Shown: positions 1-5,390, numbered from the stretch's first letter. The stretch is DNA of 6,334 nucleotides from Candidatus Kaiserbacteria bacterium (GCA_003230945.1 QIHK01000030.1:1-6334); one strand, 5' to 3'. Notes: generated by a model not told the origin, from the sequence alone. Numbers and translations: made by a program.

Positions 1-146
1 AGTGCAACCCCATCCGGTTCTTTTTCGAGAGCTTCAGTCATGTCGACAATGAGGCGTGAGAGTTCTTCACTGTTAAATAGTGATTCAGGTACTGCCTCAG
101 CAGTTTCTCTAAGAACGGGAGTGCCATCTTGTACTATCTCTTTCAT
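1..146 (-). CDS. def: Peptide deformylase, N-terminal fragment (runs off left edge)
   Basis: Peptide deformylase removes the formyl group from the starting methionine of new proteins at the ribosome exit; it is a cytosolic metalloenzyme. Reading from the ATG at 146 gives 48 codons with the typical deformylase opening: MKEIVQDGTPVLRETAEAV (residues 1-19), then FNSEELSRLIVDM and DGVA just before the edge. In the family, the substrate-binding GxGLAAPQ motif follows directly, so the metal-binding EGCLS and HExxH motifs lie outside the window and cannot be checked. The start is supported by the usual spacing to the PVLR segment. There is no Shine-Dalgarno at a usable distance; a purine stretch AAAGGA lies 32 nt upstream, too far away. 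The gene begins 19 nt after the stop of the 100-residue gene and is probably its co-transcribed partner. Identification is by motif recognition only. Confidence 0.88.
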   Translation of the reverse strand, partial: MKEIVQDGTPVLRETAEAVPESLFNSEELSRLIVDMTEALEKEPDGVA

Positions 147-153
147 GTGTTCG

Positions 154-162
154 AGTGTATCA
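154..162 (-). promoter_or_regulatory. Possible extended -10 element before def
   Basis: On the minus strand the bases read TGATACACT: TG, one base, then TACACT (4 of 6 matches to TATAAT). It ends 7 nt before the def ATG. That spacing would place the transcript start on or next to the start codon, giving a leaderless message. There is no clear -35. The call rests on this short match and on the same spacing recurring at other genes in the window. Confidence 0.25.
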
Positions 163-165
163 AAT

Positions 166-468
166 TTAGAAAGGATTTTCCTTTATATGTTTTTTGGGGT
201 CGATTTCCCACCAAAATCGTTTACTAAAATCTTTTGATCTAGTGCAAACACTTTGAAGATAGTACAAATCGCCCGTAGGAATCTTTTCGAGAATATAACC
301 CATACGTGGCATGGTGAGAGGCATAAGCCCATCACGCGTGCGTGCGTGATTTAGATGTCGCATGAAAAAACGCATGAGTTCACCACGTTCTGTTTTACCT
401 CCCCGACCTTTTTTGACAGTTTTAATCTTTTTCTCATATTCTGATCGATGGTCGCCAATAGACTTCAT
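166..468 (-). CDS. Small basic protein of unknown function, 100 residues
   Basis: I do not recognise this family. The protein is strongly basic: residues 12-33 are a Lys/Arg-rich stretch (KKIKTVKKGRGGKTERGE), followed by a probably helical segment with MRFFMRHLNHARTRDG (32-47), a Pro/Met-rich turn (PLTMPRMGYILEKIPTGDLYYL, 50-71) and an aromatic, charged end (KRFWWEIDPKKH, 83-94). It has one cysteine, no membrane segment, no signal peptide and no metal-binding motif. The basic, aromatic composition would suit a small RNA- or ribosome-associated protein, but this is only inference. It lies 30 nt after the MurA-like gene and 19 nt before def on the same strand, so it is likely co-transcribed with one or both. 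A TATACT hexamer 8 nt before its ATG suggests its own leaderless start. It is judged real because it fills the gap between two genes on their strand and has protein-like composition. Confidence 0.72.
   Translation of the reverse strand: MKSIGDHRSEYEKKIKTVKKGRGGKTERGELMRFFMRHLNHARTRDGLMPLTMPRMGYILEKIPTGDLYYLQSVCTRSKDFSKRFWWEIDPKKHIKENPF
170..184. repeat. Short perfect inverted repeat at the end of the 100-residue gene
   Basis: AAAGGA and TCCTTT form a 6-bp stem with a 3-nt loop (positions 170-175 and 179-184). It covers the last codons of the 100-residue gene and ends 2 nt from its stop codon, about 24 nt before the def start. It is AT-rich and has no following T-run, so it is a weak terminator candidate; it may be chance. 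Confidence 0.3.
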
Positions 469-476
469 TAAAACGT

Positions 477-482
477 AGTATA
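477..482 (-). promoter_or_regulatory. -10 element before the 100-residue gene
   Basis: On the minus strand this reads TATACT, 5 of 6 matches to TATAAT, and ends 8 nt before the ATG at 468. No Shine-Dalgarno lies between them, so the message would be leaderless or nearly so. I see no convincing -35 hexamer at 16-18 nt upstream. The same hexamer occurs 9 nt before proS. Confidence 0.4.
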
Positions 483-498
483 ACGTGCGGAGTAATTA

Positions 499-1809
499 TT
501 AATCTATTCCCGATTCAATTGCAGCACCAAGTGATTGCAGTCGGGCAATTATATTTTCATAACCTCGATTGATGGAATATACATTACGTAAAACTGAACG
601 GCCTTCTGCTCCAAGCATACCGACCAATATAATTGTTGCCGGGCGAAGTGCAGGTGGACAAATAACTTCAGCAGCTTTGAGGTGTGTTAGACCTTCTATA
701 GAAATGCGGTGTGGATCATGTAGAAAAGTTTTAGCACCAAGGCGATCGAGTTCGGTGTAATAGATGGCACGTTTTTCATAAACCCAGTCGTGAATAAAGG
801 TCGTTCCTTTTGCGACAGTACCGATGATCGCAAAGAAGGGCAGGTTATCAATATTGAGTCCAGGGTAAGGACGCGCGTGGATTTTTTCCGGGAAAGCAGT
901 AAGTTCCGAAGGTTTGAGATGAATGTCAACAAGTTTCGTGATGCCGTTTGCTGATAGGTGTTTATTTTCAAGTAGGAATGTGAGCCCCATTTGTTCGAGA
1001 ATAAGAAGTTCGACTTCGAGAAATTCAATTGGTATGGAAGTGATGGTAATGGAGGATTTAGTAACGATTGCGGCAGCAATAAAGAACATTGCATCTGTTG
1101 GGTCCTCAGCGATAGTGTAAGAAACATTTTTGTGTATATCAGCGAGACCATGAATGGTGAGAGTTGTTGTACCAATACCTTCGATTGAAACGCCGAGTTC
1201 ACGTAAGAAGCCACAGACTTCTTGTACTTGGTAATTTGCAGATGCGTATTTTATGACACTTTCTCCTGGAATTTTTGCTGCTGCAAACAATGCATTGATT
1301 GTTGCGGTATCACTTGATTCATAGAGTATTACTTCAGCTGGGTGTAGAGATTTATGTGAGACTTGGTAGGTATCGGGAGCCGTTTTAATAGTAACGCCGA
1401 ATTTCTCAAGTGCCGTAAGATGAGGTCGCACTGAACGCGCACCGAGTGTACAGCCACCTGATTGTGGAATATTGAATGAATCAAAATAATGAATAAGCGG
1501 ACCGATAAACATGAGAATACTTCGTGTCTTCATCGCAGCGGTGCGATCAATGGCATCGAGATTTGGCTTTGTAGGCGGTGTAATGGTGAGTGTGGAGTTA
1601 TCCCAGGTAACTGAGACATCAATGGAGCGCAATACTTCAATCAATCGATGTACTTCTTCAATTTTTGGGACATGAGTGAGTGTTGTGATACCTCTATTGA
1701 GTAGGGAAGCGGCAATCATTGCAACAGCTCCATTTTTTGAACATGCCGTTTCAACGGTGCCCGTAAGTTTCCTTCTGCCATCGATGATGAAATTAAGTCT
1801 CTCTTGCAT
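499..1809 (-). CDS. murA: MurA-family enolpyruvyl transferase (UDP-GlcNAc 1-carboxyvinyltransferase-like)
   Basis: MurA transfers enolpyruvate from phosphoenolpyruvate (PEP) to UDP-N-acetylglucosamine, the first committed step of peptidoglycan synthesis in the cytosol. The 436 residues match the E. coli enzyme (419) end to end. Visible counterparts of E. coli residues: Lys25 (K22), Arg96 (R91), catalytic Cys120 in SGGCTLGAR (C115), Arg125 (R120), Asp321 (D305), Arg347 (R331), Arg389 (R371) and Arg415 in NRGYENI (R397). Having Cys rather than Asp at the catalytic site is the fosfomycin-sensitive form in this family. The nucleotide-sugar side differs: PVDLH is SVRPH (126-130), K160 aligns with Glu164, and the DRIETGTF motif is EDPTDAMFF (235-243). 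It may therefore be a second MurA-like paralogue with another acceptor rather than the main MurA. The start codon at 1809 fits the family N-terminus; there is no Shine-Dalgarno. It is the first gene of the minus-strand block, divergent from mreB. Confidence 0.88.
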   Translation of the reverse strand: MQERLNFIIDGRRKLTGTVETACSKNGAVAMIAASLLNRGITTLTHVPKIEEVHRLIEVLRSIDVSVTWDNSTLTITPPTKPNLDAIDRTAAMKTRSILMFIGPLIHYFDSFNIPQSGGCTLGARSVRPHLTALEKFGVTIKTAPDTYQVSHKSLHPAEVILYESSDTATINALFAAAKIPGESVIKYASANYQVQEVCGFLRELGVSIEGIGTTTLTIHGLADIHKNVSYTIAEDPTDAMFFIAAAIVTKSSITITSIPIEFLEVELLILEQMGLTFLLENKHLSANGITKLVDIHLKPSELTAFPEKIHARPYPGLNIDNLPFFAIIGTVAKGTTFIHDWVYEKRAIYYTELDRLGAKTFLHDPHRISIEGLTHLKAAEVICPPALRPATIILVGMLGAEGRSVLRNVYSINRGYENIIARLQSLGAAIESGID

Positions 1810-1816
1810 AGGCTAT

Positions 1817-1846
1817 ATAGTAGCATTACGACTTATTGAAGCTCAA
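1817..1846 (-). promoter_or_regulatory. Probable promoter of the MurA-like gene
   Basis: On the minus strand, TTGAGC (1846-1841) is followed after 18 nt by TACTAT (1822-1817), which ends 7 nt before the ATG at 1809. Matches to the sigma-70 consensus are 4 of 6 for both boxes. The transcript would start at or next to the ATG, consistent with the absence of a Shine-Dalgarno. The AT-rich core also reads TATATA on the plus strand, so it could serve mreB in the other direction, but I see no matching plus-strand -35. Confidence 0.4.
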
Positions 1847-1893
1847 AAAAAAGCTGAAATGGTGAGTATATCTGTCCGCGTCTCGCCAAATGT

Positions 1894-1907
1894 GAGGTGA
1901 GTGAGGT
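1894..1907 (+). promoter_or_regulatory. Shine-Dalgarno-like sequence of mreB
   Basis: GAGGTG (1894-1899) lies 11 nt before the ATG at 1911, and a second GAGGT (1903-1907) lies 3 nt before it, or 12 nt before the in-frame ATG at 1920. This is the only gene in the window with a recognisable ribosome binding site, which suggests that mreB alone has an untranslated leader. The two sites do not decide between the starts at 1911 and 1920. Confidence 0.45.
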
Positions 1908-1910
1908 ATT

Positions 1911-2945
1911 ATGCGTTCAATGACGTTGTTTTCACCTAAAATCGGTATTGACCTTGGAACAACAAATGTCCTTGTTTTTGTTCCTAAAAAAGGAGTAGTT
2001 ATTAACGAGCCGTCGGTGGTGGCAGTAGGGAAGGCACAGGGGAATTATGGAAAAAATAAGATTCTTGCCATTGGTACTGAAGCGAAAAAAATGATTGGTA
2101 GAACGCCGGAAGATATCATTGCGTATCGTCCAATGAAAGATGGTGTTATTGCAGATTACCGCGTGACCGAAGCGATGTTGCGTTACTTTTTAAAAAAATC
2201 TCTCGGATGGAATCCATTTAAGCCAACGGTGCTTGTATCAGTTCCGGCGGGTGTTACTTCAACCGAAAAGCGTGCCGTTATTGAAGCGGCAATAAAGGCT
2301 GGTGCAAAAAATGCTTACGTTGTGAAAGAGCCGATTCTTGCCGCTATCGGTGCGGGTATTCCCATTCACGAGGCTATGGGACGCATGGTGGCAGACATTG
2401 GCGGTGGCACTATCGATGTGGCAGTGATTTCGCTCGGTGGCATTGTTGCTTCTACTTCGGTGAAATGCGCGGGGAATCGTCTCGATCGTGCTATCGCTGA
2501 CCATATTAAGAAGAAATACAATCTTGCCATTGGTGATAAGACCGCAGAAGATATAAAAATAAAGATTGGATCGGCAGTTTCAATGACTGAAGAACTCATG
2601 ATGCCCGTTAAAGGTCGTGATCTTATTTCTGGTTTACCGCGCACCATTGACCTTTCAACCAATGATGCTACACAGGCGATGGTGCGTGAACTGCGAGAAA
2701 TGACGCAGGCTATTCGGAAGGTACTCCAAGACACTCCTCCTGAACTTGCTGCGGATATTATTGATAACGGTATTATTCTTACTGGAGGCACTTCACAACT
2801 ACGCCAGATGCCTGAACTCGTTTTCCGACGTACTGGGGTTGTCGCGAAGCTCGCGAACGACCCATATTATTGTGTTGCGCGAGGTACTGGTATTGCTCTT
2901 AAACATTTAAATACATATCAAAAGAGTGTTCTTGCGAAGCGATAG
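1911..2945 (+). CDS. mreB: Rod-shape-determining actin homologue MreB
   Basis: MreB forms ATP-dependent filaments on the inner face of the membrane and guides lateral wall synthesis. The 344 residues match the usual family length. Actin-fold motifs in order: phosphate-1 loop IGIDLGTTNVLVFV (11-24), INEPSVVAV (31-39), GRTPEDIIAYRPMKDGVIADY (64-83), VSVPAGVTSTEKRAV (109-123), catalytic-region KEPILAAIGAG (139-149), phosphate-2 loop ADIGGGTIDVAVISLGG (161-177), the TPPELAADIIDNGIILTGG segment containing the adenosine motif (275-293), and GTGIAL near the end. Several MreB-typical residues are changed: GGGTIDVAV instead of GGGTTEVAV, PILAAIG instead of PMAAAIG, AGNRLDRAI instead of AGDxMDxAI; the catalytic Glu (140) and the loop Asp (162) are kept. 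The short N-terminus with LFSP may serve as membrane contact (inference). The start may be 1911 or 1920. mreC and mreD do not follow; the next gene, 26 nt on, is the delta'-like gene. Confidence 0.96.
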   Translation: MRSMTLFSPKIGIDLGTTNVLVFVPKKGVVINEPSVVAVGKAQGNYGKNKILAIGTEAKKMIGRTPEDIIAYRPMKDGVIADYRVTEAMLRYFLKKSLGWNPFKPTVLVSVPAGVTSTEKRAVIEAAIKAGAKNAYVVKEPILAAIGAGIPIHEAMGRMVADIGGGTIDVAVISLGGIVASTSVKCAGNRLDRAIADHIKKKYNLAIGDKTAEDIKIKIGSAVSMTEELMMPVKGRDLISGLPRTIDLSTNDATQAMVRELREMTQAIRKVLQDTPPELAADIIDNGIILTGGTSQLRQMPELVFRRTGVVAKLANDPYYCVARGTGIALKHLNTYQKSVLAKR

Positions 2946-2958
2946 CGACTGAATATTC

Positions 2959-2964
2959 TAAAAT
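2959..2964 (+). promoter_or_regulatory. Possible -10 element before the delta'-like gene
   Basis: TAAAAT (5 of 6 matches to TATAAT) ends 7 nt before the ATG at 2972, in the 26-nt gap after mreB. There is no Shine-Dalgarno. A TTGCGA at 2933-2938 is 20 nt upstream, which is too far for a good -35. The region is AT-rich, so a chance match is quite possible. Confidence 0.27.
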
Positions 2965-2971
2965 AATTTGT

Positions 2972-3685
2972 ATGCGACAGCACTCATTCGTTATTGAAGC
3001 AGAATCAGAAGAGGGTATCGCACATGTCCTCTCATGGCTCGCCAGTGAACTTAAAATGGAAACGAAGGGAAATCCAGATATTATTATTTCCCGTCATAAA
3101 CTTTTTTCGGTGGAAGATGCGCGTACTGTAACGCAACATGCTTCACAAAAAGCTTTTTCTGGAGAAAATCGCGCCATTATTATCACGGCACACCGTGTGT
3201 ATCATCAGGCACAGAATGCACTTCTTAAACTTTTTGAGGAACCTTCGCCTGGAACACATCTTTTTCTCATACTTCCAACACTCGGTGGTCTTCTGCCGAC
3301 ACTCCGATCGCGTGTGCAAGTGCTACATATTAAAAACAATGATTCACTTATACCGCATGAATCCAAATATGGACCTACGAGGTCCATATTTCCAGATGCG
3401 GACCTTTTTTTGAAAGGAGGGAGAGAGAAACGAAATGCCATTATAAAAAGTTTAACAAACGGTAAAGACGAAGAGAGTCGTCACAAGAAACGCGAAGAAG
3501 CTATTGCACTTATAAATGGTATGGAATCGATTGGATATCAAATATTTAGTAAAAAACGTAGCAATAATCTTACGGCATTTCTTACTGACCTTGTGACACT
3601 GCGTGGGTTCCTCTATGAACGGAGCGCCTCATTAAAAATGATACTCAGTCATCTCTCAATCGTTATTCCAAAAGAGTTGTTATAG
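2972..3685 (+). CDS. holB: DNA polymerase III delta'-like clamp-loader subunit, lacking the ATP-binding loop
   Basis: Delta' is the rigid arm of the clamp loader that places the sliding clamp on DNA. The match is clearest in NPDIIIS (34-40), the VEDAR segment (47-51), GENRAIIITAHRVYHQAQNAL (64-84), LLKLFEEPSPGTHLFLILP (84-102) and LLPTLRSRVQ (107-116), which carries the family SRC-type arginine (Arg114; Cys replaced by Val). The C-terminal part with LVTLRGFLYERSASLKMILSHL (207-228) resembles the delta' collar domain. The protein is short (237 residues against about 330 in E. coli). Its N-terminus goes from HSFVIEAESEEG straight on, with no GxxGxGK loop and no Cys4 zinc module. It therefore should not hydrolyse ATP, as is also true of classical delta'. 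Residues 132-140 are encoded entirely by a 27-bp palindrome. No Shine-Dalgarno is present. It lies 26 nt after mreB and 42 nt before frr. Confidence 0.85.
   Translation: MRQHSFVIEAESEEGIAHVLSWLASELKMETKGNPDIIISRHKLFSVEDARTVTQHASQKAFSGENRAIIITAHRVYHQAQNALLKLFEEPSPGTHLFLILPTLGGLLPTLRSRVQVLHIKNNDSLIPHESKYGPTRSIFPDADLFLKGGREKRNAIIKSLTNGKDEESRHKKREEAIALINGMESIGYQIFSKKRSNNLTAFLTDLVTLRGFLYERSASLKMILSHLSIVIPKELL
3365..3391. repeat. Perfect 27-bp palindrome inside the delta' gene
   Basis: The left arm AAATATGGACCT (3365-3376) and right arm AGGTCCATATTT (3380-3391) are perfect reverse complements separated by ACG. It starts at codon position 1 and spans exactly nine codons (KYGPTRSIF, residues 132-140), in the linker between the conserved AAA+-like part and the C-terminal domain. 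Pairing stops at both flanks (C against C). Perfect 12-bp arms are not expected from coding constraint, which points to a mobile or selected palindromic element, such as an in-frame inserted repeat, an uptake-type sequence or a structured RNA signal. Only one copy is in the window. Confidence 0.85.
3380..3411 (+). other. Alternative terminator-like hairpin inside the delta' gene
   Basis: AGGTCC (3380-3385), the right-arm core of the 27-bp palindrome, can instead pair with GGACCT at 3400-3405, which is followed by six further T residues (3406-3411). This gives a 6-bp stem, a 14-nt loop and a T-run, resembling a weak intrinsic terminator. It is mutually exclusive with the stronger 12-bp hairpin. 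Function is unproven, since the T-run also reads as codons (CTT TTT TTG). Confidence 0.3.
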
Positions 3686-3709
3686 TATTAACCCACTTTG
3701 TAATACTAT
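3682..3709 (+). repeat. Inverted repeat between the delta' gene and frr
   Basis: ATAGTATTA (3682-3690) and TAATACTAT (3701-3709) are perfect 9-nt complements with a 10-nt loop. The left arm covers the delta' stop codon. A second, overlapping hairpin is possible: ATACTA (3703-3708) with TAGTAT (3714-3719), 5-nt loop. The two share bases, so only one can form. No T-run follows. It could be a weak terminator, a transcript-end stabiliser or an operator for frr; the AT-rich stems make any RNA structure weak. Confidence 0.4.
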
Positions 3710-3713
3710 TTGG

Positions 3714-3722
3714 TAGTATAGA
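3714..3722 (+). promoter_or_regulatory. Possible -10 region before frr
   Basis: TAGTAT (3714-3719) and the overlapping TATAGA (3717-3722), each 4 of 6 matches to TATAAT, lie 8 and 5 nt before the frr ATG at 3728. There is no Shine-Dalgarno in the leader, which is only A, T and one G near the start. I see no clear -35. It overlaps the right arm of the short hairpin, so a protein binding that repeat would block it. Confidence 0.27.
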
Positions 3723-3727
3723 TATAT

Positions 3728-4279
3728 ATGGCTTACGACTTTTCAAAATTAAAGAAACAAATTAAAGAAACAGAAGAGTGGCTCGCACGCGAGCTTTCTG
3801 GTGTACGTACCGGTCGTGCTACTCCAACTCTGCTTGATGGTATCAAGGTAGATATGTATGGCGCACGCACACCACTTAATCAAGCAGGCTCCATTTCAAT
3901 GGAAGACGCACGTACGTTACGCATTACTCCGTGGGACGTAACTCTCATCAAAGAAATCGAGAAGGGAATCACCGATGCAAATCTTGGTGTCGGTGTCGGT
4001 TCTGATGATCAAGGTCTTCGTATCACTTTTCCTGAATTAACTTCAGAACGTCGTGTACAACTTATTAAGGTTGCTGGTGATAAAACTGAACAAGCAAAAG
4101 TAACATTACGCAGTTACCGCACTGATGCTCTTAAAGAGATTGATGCAACAGAAGATGAGGGGGGCGTTGGTAAAGATGAAGTTAAACGTCTTAAAGAGGA
4201 AGTACAAAAATTTATTGATGAGGGTAACAACTCTCTTGTTGCTTTCCTTAAGAAAAAAGAAACTGAGATTAGTCAATAG
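3728..4279 (+). CDS. frr: Ribosome recycling factor
   Basis: Ribosome recycling factor works with EF-G to split the ribosome after termination, freeing mRNA and tRNA. The 183 residues match the standard length (185 in E. coli). The L-shaped protein is recognisable in order: helix 1 up to GVRTGRATPTLLDGIKVDMYG (25-45), the beta domain with TPLNQAGSISMEDARTLRITPWD (48-70), the hinge FPELTSERRVQLIK (101-114), and helices 2-3 with the ribosome-contact arginines Arg128 and Arg131 in LRSYRTDA, ending EVQKFIDEGNNSLVAFLKKKE. No part is missing. The start has no Shine-Dalgarno and is preceded by an AT-only stretch, but MAYDFSKL gives the normal N-terminal length. It follows the delta'-like gene by 42 nt and precedes rseP by 15 nt, so frr and rseP are probably co-transcribed. 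Confidence 0.97.
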   Translation: MAYDFSKLKKQIKETEEWLARELSGVRTGRATPTLLDGIKVDMYGARTPLNQAGSISMEDARTLRITPWDVTLIKEIEKGITDANLGVGVGSDDQGLRITFPELTSERRVQLIKVAGDKTEQAKVTLRSYRTDALKEIDATEDEGGVGKDEVKRLKEEVQKFIDEGNNSLVAFLKKKETEISQ

Positions 4280-4294
4280 AATCTTTCACTAATT

Positions 4295-5386
4295 ATGGAA
4301 ATCATTATTTTTATTCTCGTCATTGTTGCACTCATTGTCGTGCATGAGTTTGGTCATTTTGTCGCGGCAAAACTTTCAGGAATGCGTGTTGATGAATTTG
4401 GTATTGGTTATCCGCCACGAGCTTTGCTACTCGGTAAAATCGGCGAAACAGAATATACGCTCAATTGGTTGCCATTTGGTGGTTTTGTAAAAATTTATGG
4501 TGAAGATGGAAAGGGGAGTGACTCACGCTCTTTTTCTGCTCGACCACGCATTTTGCAAGCCATAGTACTTGTTGCAGGAGTGGCTATGAATCTTGTATTT
4601 GCATACATACTCATTACCGGTGCACTGGTTAGTGGAACGCCTCGTGCACTTGCTCCCAACGAGATTAGTGGCGCGAGCGACGTACAACTTGCCGTTGCCA
4701 ATGTGCTCCCGGGCTCACCAGCGGCGCGTGCGGGTCTTATACCAGGCGATATCATTACTTCCGCATCAGACACGTTAGGCACATGGACGGTTTCTGGTTC
4801 AAAAAGTTTTTCATCATTCGTCACTGCAAGTAATGGTTCTTCCATCTCTCTTTCTGTGAAAGATGGAATGGGAAATAGTAAATCAGTAACTGCTTCACCG
4901 GTCACAGGACTTATCACGAGTGACACAAGTCGATACGCGCTTGGTGTGGAAGTAGCCCCTATCGGTATTGTTCCGATATCGTTTGTTCGTGCAATTACCT
5001 ATGGAGCATCTCTCACCTGGAGCGCAACGACTATTACTGCGGTGGAACTGTGGCACTTCTTTTACGGTATTTTTACATTCTCCGCTGACCTTTCACAAAT
5101 TGCCGGACCTATCGGCATAGTGGGGGCTGTCGGTAGTGCGGCTGGTCAAGGATTTGGTGACCTCCTCTCTCTCATGGCGATCATTTCTATAAATCTTGCT
5201 CTTATCAATCTCATACCCATTCCAGCTCTTGATGGGGGACGTTTACTTTTTGTCATTATTGAGAGCATTACACGTCGCCGTATTAAGGTGAGAGTCACTC
5301 AAATAGTAAATGGTATAGGATTTGCACTGCTCATTTTGCTTATGGTGGTGGTGAGTATCAACGATGTTTTCAGGTTAATCGGATAA
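4295..5386 (+). CDS. rseP: Site-2 family intramembrane zinc metalloprotease RseP/RasP
   Basis: This membrane-embedded protease cuts transmembrane helices of anti-sigma factors and leftover signal peptides. The 363 residues fit the one-PDZ type (E. coli RseP has two PDZ domains and about 450 residues). Order: TM1 (about 2-16) leading into the zinc motif HEFGH (His17, Glu18, His21); the loop LNWLPFGGFVKIYGED (56-71); TM2 (about 88-113) with GVAMNLVFA; a PDZ domain (about 127-205) with the LPGSPAARAGLIPGDII segment (138-154); GPIGIVGAVG (271-280); TM3 with the second active-site motif NLIPIPALDGGR (305-316, zinc ligand Asp313); TM4 (about 337-357). All catalytic residues are present. There is no Shine-Dalgarno; a TAGAAT hexamer (4277-4282) overlaps the frr stop codon and lies 12 nt before the ATG, a weak promoter candidate. 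The substrate is not evident: no anti-sigma factor or sigma factor lies nearby. Confidence 0.96.
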   Translation: MEIIIFILVIVALIVVHEFGHFVAAKLSGMRVDEFGIGYPPRALLLGKIGETEYTLNWLPFGGFVKIYGEDGKGSDSRSFSARPRILQAIVLVAGVAMNLVFAYILITGALVSGTPRALAPNEISGASDVQLAVANVLPGSPAARAGLIPGDIITSASDTLGTWTVSGSKSFSSFVTASNGSSISLSVKDGMGNSKSVTASPVTGLITSDTSRYALGVEVAPIGIVPISFVRAITYGASLTWSATTITAVELWHFFYGIFTFSADLSQIAGPIGIVGAVGSAAGQGFGDLLSLMAIISINLALINLIPIPALDGGRLLFVIIESITRRRIKVRVTQIVNGIGFALLILLMVVVSINDVFRLIG

Positions 5387-5390
5387 AAAC

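Noticed and set aside
40..237. 65-residue plus-strand open frame at the left edge
   Set aside because: It overlaps def and the 100-residue gene on the opposite strand; the def fragment matches its family clearly.
696..1214. 172-residue minus-strand open frame
   Set aside because: It lies wholly inside the MurA-like gene in another frame; the MurA frame carries all family motifs, while this one shows none and has a Ser/Leu-rich shadow composition.
2366..2791. 141-residue minus-strand open frame antisense to mreB
   Set aside because: It is the complement of a well-conserved mreB region and has no recognisable domain.
3405..3411. Seven-T run in the delta' gene as a programmed frameshift or a real gene break
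   Set aside because: The C-terminal part in the same frame still resembles the delta' collar domain, so the gene reads through; the Shine-Dalgarno is downstream of the run, not upstream as in known dnaX-type frameshifting.
4495..4926. 143-residue minus-strand open frame antisense to rseP
   Set aside because: It is a shadow of the PDZ and TM2 coding region of rseP, with no start signal or domain.
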